Source: JBEIUO01 sp964549785 (lineage in GTDB: Bacteria > Planctomycetota > Phycisphaerae > Phycisphaerales > UBA1924). Taken from it: DNA of 9,053 bases. The translations under genes were made by a program, and so were the position numbers. Numbering within the stretch: position 1 is the first letter of the stretch; the number at the start of each line of letters is the position of its first letter. The stretch lies in NCBI GenBank assembly GCA_964549785.1, contig CAZJXA010000136.1, forward strand, positions 1-9,053, read 5' to 3'. Positions 6,711 through 9,053 of this stretch are shown here, in pieces. The notes beneath the pieces were generated by a model. It was not told where the DNA came from. It made no database searches and saw only the letters and a list, made by a program, of their open reading frames with translations.

Positions 6711-9053
6711 ATGAGCGGAATTTCTTCGGGCGTCGGCGTCTTCAGCGGCATCGACACGAAAGCCTTGATCGACCAGCTCCTCGCACTGGAGGCCCGGCCG
6801 CGCACGCAGGCTCAGGCACGCGTGGTCCAATTGCAACTGCAGTCGAGCGCCTACCTCGACCTCAACAGCAAGTTCGGGGCGTTGAAGGCCGCCGCGGCGG
6901 GGTTCCGGACCAACCGGACGTTCCAGTTGACGCGGGCGGTGAGTTCCAACGAGGACGTTCTGACCGCCACCACCGCCTCGGGGGCCACGCCGGGATCGTT
7001 CAATTTTATCGTGGATCGGCTCGTGACTTCGCAGCAGTTGCTGAGCCGCGGCTTCGCCAATCGGGATTCGTCGGCGATCGGGGCTTCGTCGGTGACCGTG
7101 GAAACCGCCCGAGCCCGCCTCGATAGCGACGTGGCGCTCTCGGACTTGAACGGGGGTGAAGGCATCGAACGCGGCCGGATTACGATCACGGACTCGGGAG
7201 CGAGGTCGATCACGGTGGATCTTTCCCGGGCCACCACGGTTCAGGAAGTGCTGGACGCCATCAACTCCAACGGGACGGCCCAAGTGACGGCCCGCGTGGA
7301 GGGCGGCAAGTTTGTCGTCCGCGATAACTCCAACGGCACCCTCACGATTGCGAACGGTGCCGGGTACAACACCGCTGCGAGTCTGGGGATCGCGGGTTCG
7401 GGAACGGGGACCATCACGGGTTCTTCGGTTTATGCGCTGGGATCGAACACGACGCTGGCGTCGCTGAACAGCGGGAACGGTGTCTCTGTCCGCAACACCG
7501 CGAGCGAAACCGCCTCGAGCTTCTCGATCATTCTTCACGAATCGGGGCCCACAACGTCGGTGAACGTCAATCTTGGGGACGTCTGGCAGTTCCAGGACAC
7601 GGTGCTCACCAAGACTCAGGGCGGTGTCAACACCGTCGGGGGCGCGGTCGACCGCATCAACGCGGCCCTCTCGGCGGGCGGATTCAGCGACGTCTCGGCC
7701 TCTATCGATTCGACGAACGGGCGACTGGTCATCACCGACTCGACGGGCACGCGACAGATCGAGGTTGTTGAATCCGGCGGGGGGACCACGGCCCAGGACC
7801 TGGGGTTGAAGACCTCCGGCCTGCAGGCGGCGGTGGTCTCTGGCAAACGCGTTCTGTCCGGCCTCAACTCGGTGCTCCTCCGCAACACCAAGGGAGGAGG
7901 CGGATTTGTTGGCGACGGAGTCGTCAACTTCACGACCCGCGGCGGTCACGCCTTTTCCGTCAACATAAGCGAGAGTGATTCGCTGGCCGACACGCTCCGC
8001 GCCATCGAAGCCGCCTCCGGGGCCCAGGGTTCCGGAACCCGAATCTCCGCCGCGCTCGATTCCCGCGGCACCGGCATCCGCATCACCGACAACACCGGCG
8101 GCGGCGCCAACCTCATCGTCACCGGAACCACCGGAGCCGACACCGCGGCGTGGCTCGGAATTTCCACCGGCTCGGGCGGGGTTGCTTCCGCCACCAAAGA
8201 AAGCGGCAACCTTCAGCGGCAGTATCTGAGCCGTGCCACCACCCTCGCGTCGCTGAATTCCGGGCGCGGCACCGGGACAGGGAAGTTTCGTATCCGCGAC
8301 AGCGCGGGGACCACGCTCGAGGTCGACATCGGCACCGACTCGACCTCGCTCGGAGACGTCGTGGACGAGATCAACAGCCGCGGATTGCGGGCGAAAGCCC
8401 GCATCAACGCCAACGGCGACGGCGTCGAGATCTACGAGGACCTGACCCAGGGCCCGGCGGGGGCGGTCAAGATCAAGATCGAGGACGTCACGGGCACGGT
8501 GGCGCGGAGCCTTAATATCGCGTCGGAGGCGGCTTCGACCGGTGCGGGCAACAGCATCAACGGCACGTTCGAGCGGACGATCAGCCTTTCGGGCACCGAC
8601 ACCTTGCAGCAGGTTCAGGACAAGATCAACGCGGCCCGGGTGGGCGTGAGCGCATCGATCGTCATCGACGGGTCGGGGAGCACGCCCTTCCGGCTGAATC
8701 TCGCGAGTTCGACCGGCGGCGCTGCGGGCCGCTTTATCATCGACGCGGGCTCTTTCAGCTTCGCCTTCGCTTCGCTCGACAAGGGCAACGACTCGCGGGC
8801 ATTTTTCGGGAGCACCGACGCGGCGCGGGGCATCGTGGTGGGCGGCTCGACGAACACCGTCGACAACGCGGTGACGGGGGTGCGGATCGACCTGAAATCA
8901 CCTTCAAACACGCCCGTCACGCTCACGGTGGCCAGCGATTCGGCGGGCATCGAGACCGCAGTGGGCACGTTCATCAGCACGTTCAACACGCTGGTCGATC
9001 GGATCAACCTCCAAACGAAGTACGATAAGGACACCAAGCGGGCCGGCCCGCTT
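6711..9053 (+). CDS. fliD: Flagellar filament cap protein (hook-associated protein 2), long form, cut by window edge
   Basis: FliD caps the growing flagellar filament and guides flagellin assembly outside the cell. The N-terminus (SSGVGVFSGIDTKALIDQLL, then LEARPRTQAQARV) is the classic FliD start and fixes the ATG at 6711, although no Shine-Dalgarno is evident. All 781 codons to the edge are open. At about residues 701-781 the C-terminal FliD domain appears: STDAARGIVVGGSTNTVDNAVTGV, then FISTFNTLVDRIN and LQTKYDKDTKRAGPL. Between about residues 142 and 700 lie some five diverged modules with the flagellin hook IN-type core (TTVQEVLDAIN 175-185, TVGGAVDRIN 308-317, SLADTLRAIE 424-433, SLGDVVDEIN 546-555, TLQQVQDKIN 631-640). 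With this middle the protein will be far longer than the 468-residue E. coli FliD. No coiled flagellar gene cluster is visible to its left; the gene before it is unrelated and divergent. No sigma-28 or sigma-54 promoter was recognised upstream. Confidence 0.94.
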   Translation, partial: MSGISSGVGVFSGIDTKALIDQLLALEARPRTQAQARVVQLQLQSSAYLDLNSKFGALKAAAAGFRTNRTFQLTRAVSSNEDVLTATTASGATPGSFNFIVDRLVTSQQLLSRGFANRDSSAIGASSVTVETARARLDSDVALSDLNGGEGIERGRITITDSGARSITVDLSRATTVQEVLDAINSNGTAQVTARVEGGKFVVRDNSNGTLTIANGAGYNTAASLGIAGSGTGTITGSSVYALGSNTTLASLNSGNGVSVRNTASETASSFSIILHESGPTTSVNVNLGDVWQFQDTVLTKTQGGVNTVGGAVDRINAALSAGGFSDVSASIDSTNGRLVITDSTGTRQIEVVESGGGTTAQDLGLKTSGLQAAVVSGKRVLSGLNSVLLRNTKGGGGFVGDGVVNFTTRGGHAFSVNISESDSLADTLRAIEAASGAQGSGTRISAALDSRGTGIRITDNTGGGANLIVTGTTGADTAAWLGISTGSGGVASATKESGNLQRQYLSRATTLASLNSGRGTGTGKFRIRDSAGTTLEVDIGTDSTSLGDVVDEINSRGLRAKARINANGDGVEIYEDLTQGPAGAVKIKIEDVTGTVARSLNIASEAASTGAGNSINGTFERTISLSGTDTLQQVQDKINAARVGVSASIVIDGSGSTPFRLNLASSTGGAAGRFIIDAGSFSFAFASLDKGNDSRAFFGSTDAARGIVVGGSTNTVDNAVTGVRIDLKSPSNTPVTLTVASDSAGIETAVGTFISTFNTLVDRINLQTKYDKDTKRAGPL
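7134..8640 (+). repeat. Diverged tandem protein modules inside fliD
   Basis: The encoded region repeats one pattern. A lead motif of type LxxLNxG occurs at residues 143-148 (LSDLNG), 249-254 (LASLNS), 382-387 (LSGLNS) and 512-517 (LASLNS). It is followed by a G-x-I/F-x-I-x-D/T strand pair, an IN-core helix, then strands such as LVITDSTG, IRITDNTGG or FVVRDNSNG, and a closing LGI-like turn (SLGIAGSG, DLGLKTSG, WLGISTGSG). Spacing between lead motifs is about 107, 133 and 130 residues. A fifth, incomplete copy contributes the IN core at 631-640. The repeats are visible at protein level and largely eroded at DNA level, so they are old. Confidence 0.75.

Noticed and set aside
6585..7949. Minus-strand frame of 454 codons opposite fliD
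   Set aside because: FliD on the plus strand is unmistakable; this frame is Arg/Gly/Asp-rich shadow sequence.

Overview
The window is GC-rich, densely packed bacterial chromosome. Overlapping start/stop codons, frequent GTG starts, few clear Shine-Dalgarno sequences, and the style of CarB, FliD and the unnamed membrane proteins suggest a planctomycete-type bacterium, perhaps class Phycisphaerae. That assignment is a judgement from protein character, not from a database search. No rRNA, tRNA, CRISPR array, insertion sequence or phage gene is visible.

Layout: (1) Positions 1-1475, minus strand: the N-terminal 491 codons of carB (carbamoyl-phosphate synthase large subunit), cut by the window edge. 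(2) About 1659-2093, minus strand: a small unrecognised protein with a C-terminal membrane anchor. (3) A less GC-rich divergent intergenic stretch at about 2097-2242. (4) About 2243-5812, plus strand: a tightly packed four-gene unit. It encodes an unrecognised two-helix membrane protein, a BtpA-family TIM-barrel protein, formimidoylglutamase (hutG) and imidazolonepropionase (hutI). The hutG and hutI junctions are 4-nt stop/start overlaps (ATGA, GTGA). (5) 5829-6458, minus strand: a six-helix membrane protein of unknown function, tail-to-tail with hutI. (6) 6459-6710: a 252-bp divergent intergenic region. It holds a perfect 12-bp inverted repeat bracketing a perfect TATAAT hexamer, and a second small palindrome just before fliD. 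(7) 6711 to the right edge, plus strand: an unusually long fliD (flagellar filament cap), cut by the window.

How they work together: HutI opens the imidazolone ring to give N-formimidoyl-L-glutamate, and HutG hydrolyses this to glutamate and formamide, so the unit carries the last two steps of histidine catabolism. The first two enzymes (HutH, HutU) are not in the window. The BtpA-family gene inside this unit has no obvious place in the pathway. CarB and FliD look like independent neighbours.

Points most worth a second look: an Asn where imidazolonepropionases normally have the metal-binding/catalytic Asp; BtpA coupled to hut genes; the promoter-bracketing inverted repeat between the two divergent genes at 6.5 kb; and a FliD whose middle is built from about five diverged repeat modules. 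I saw no defence system, secretion system or mobile element.
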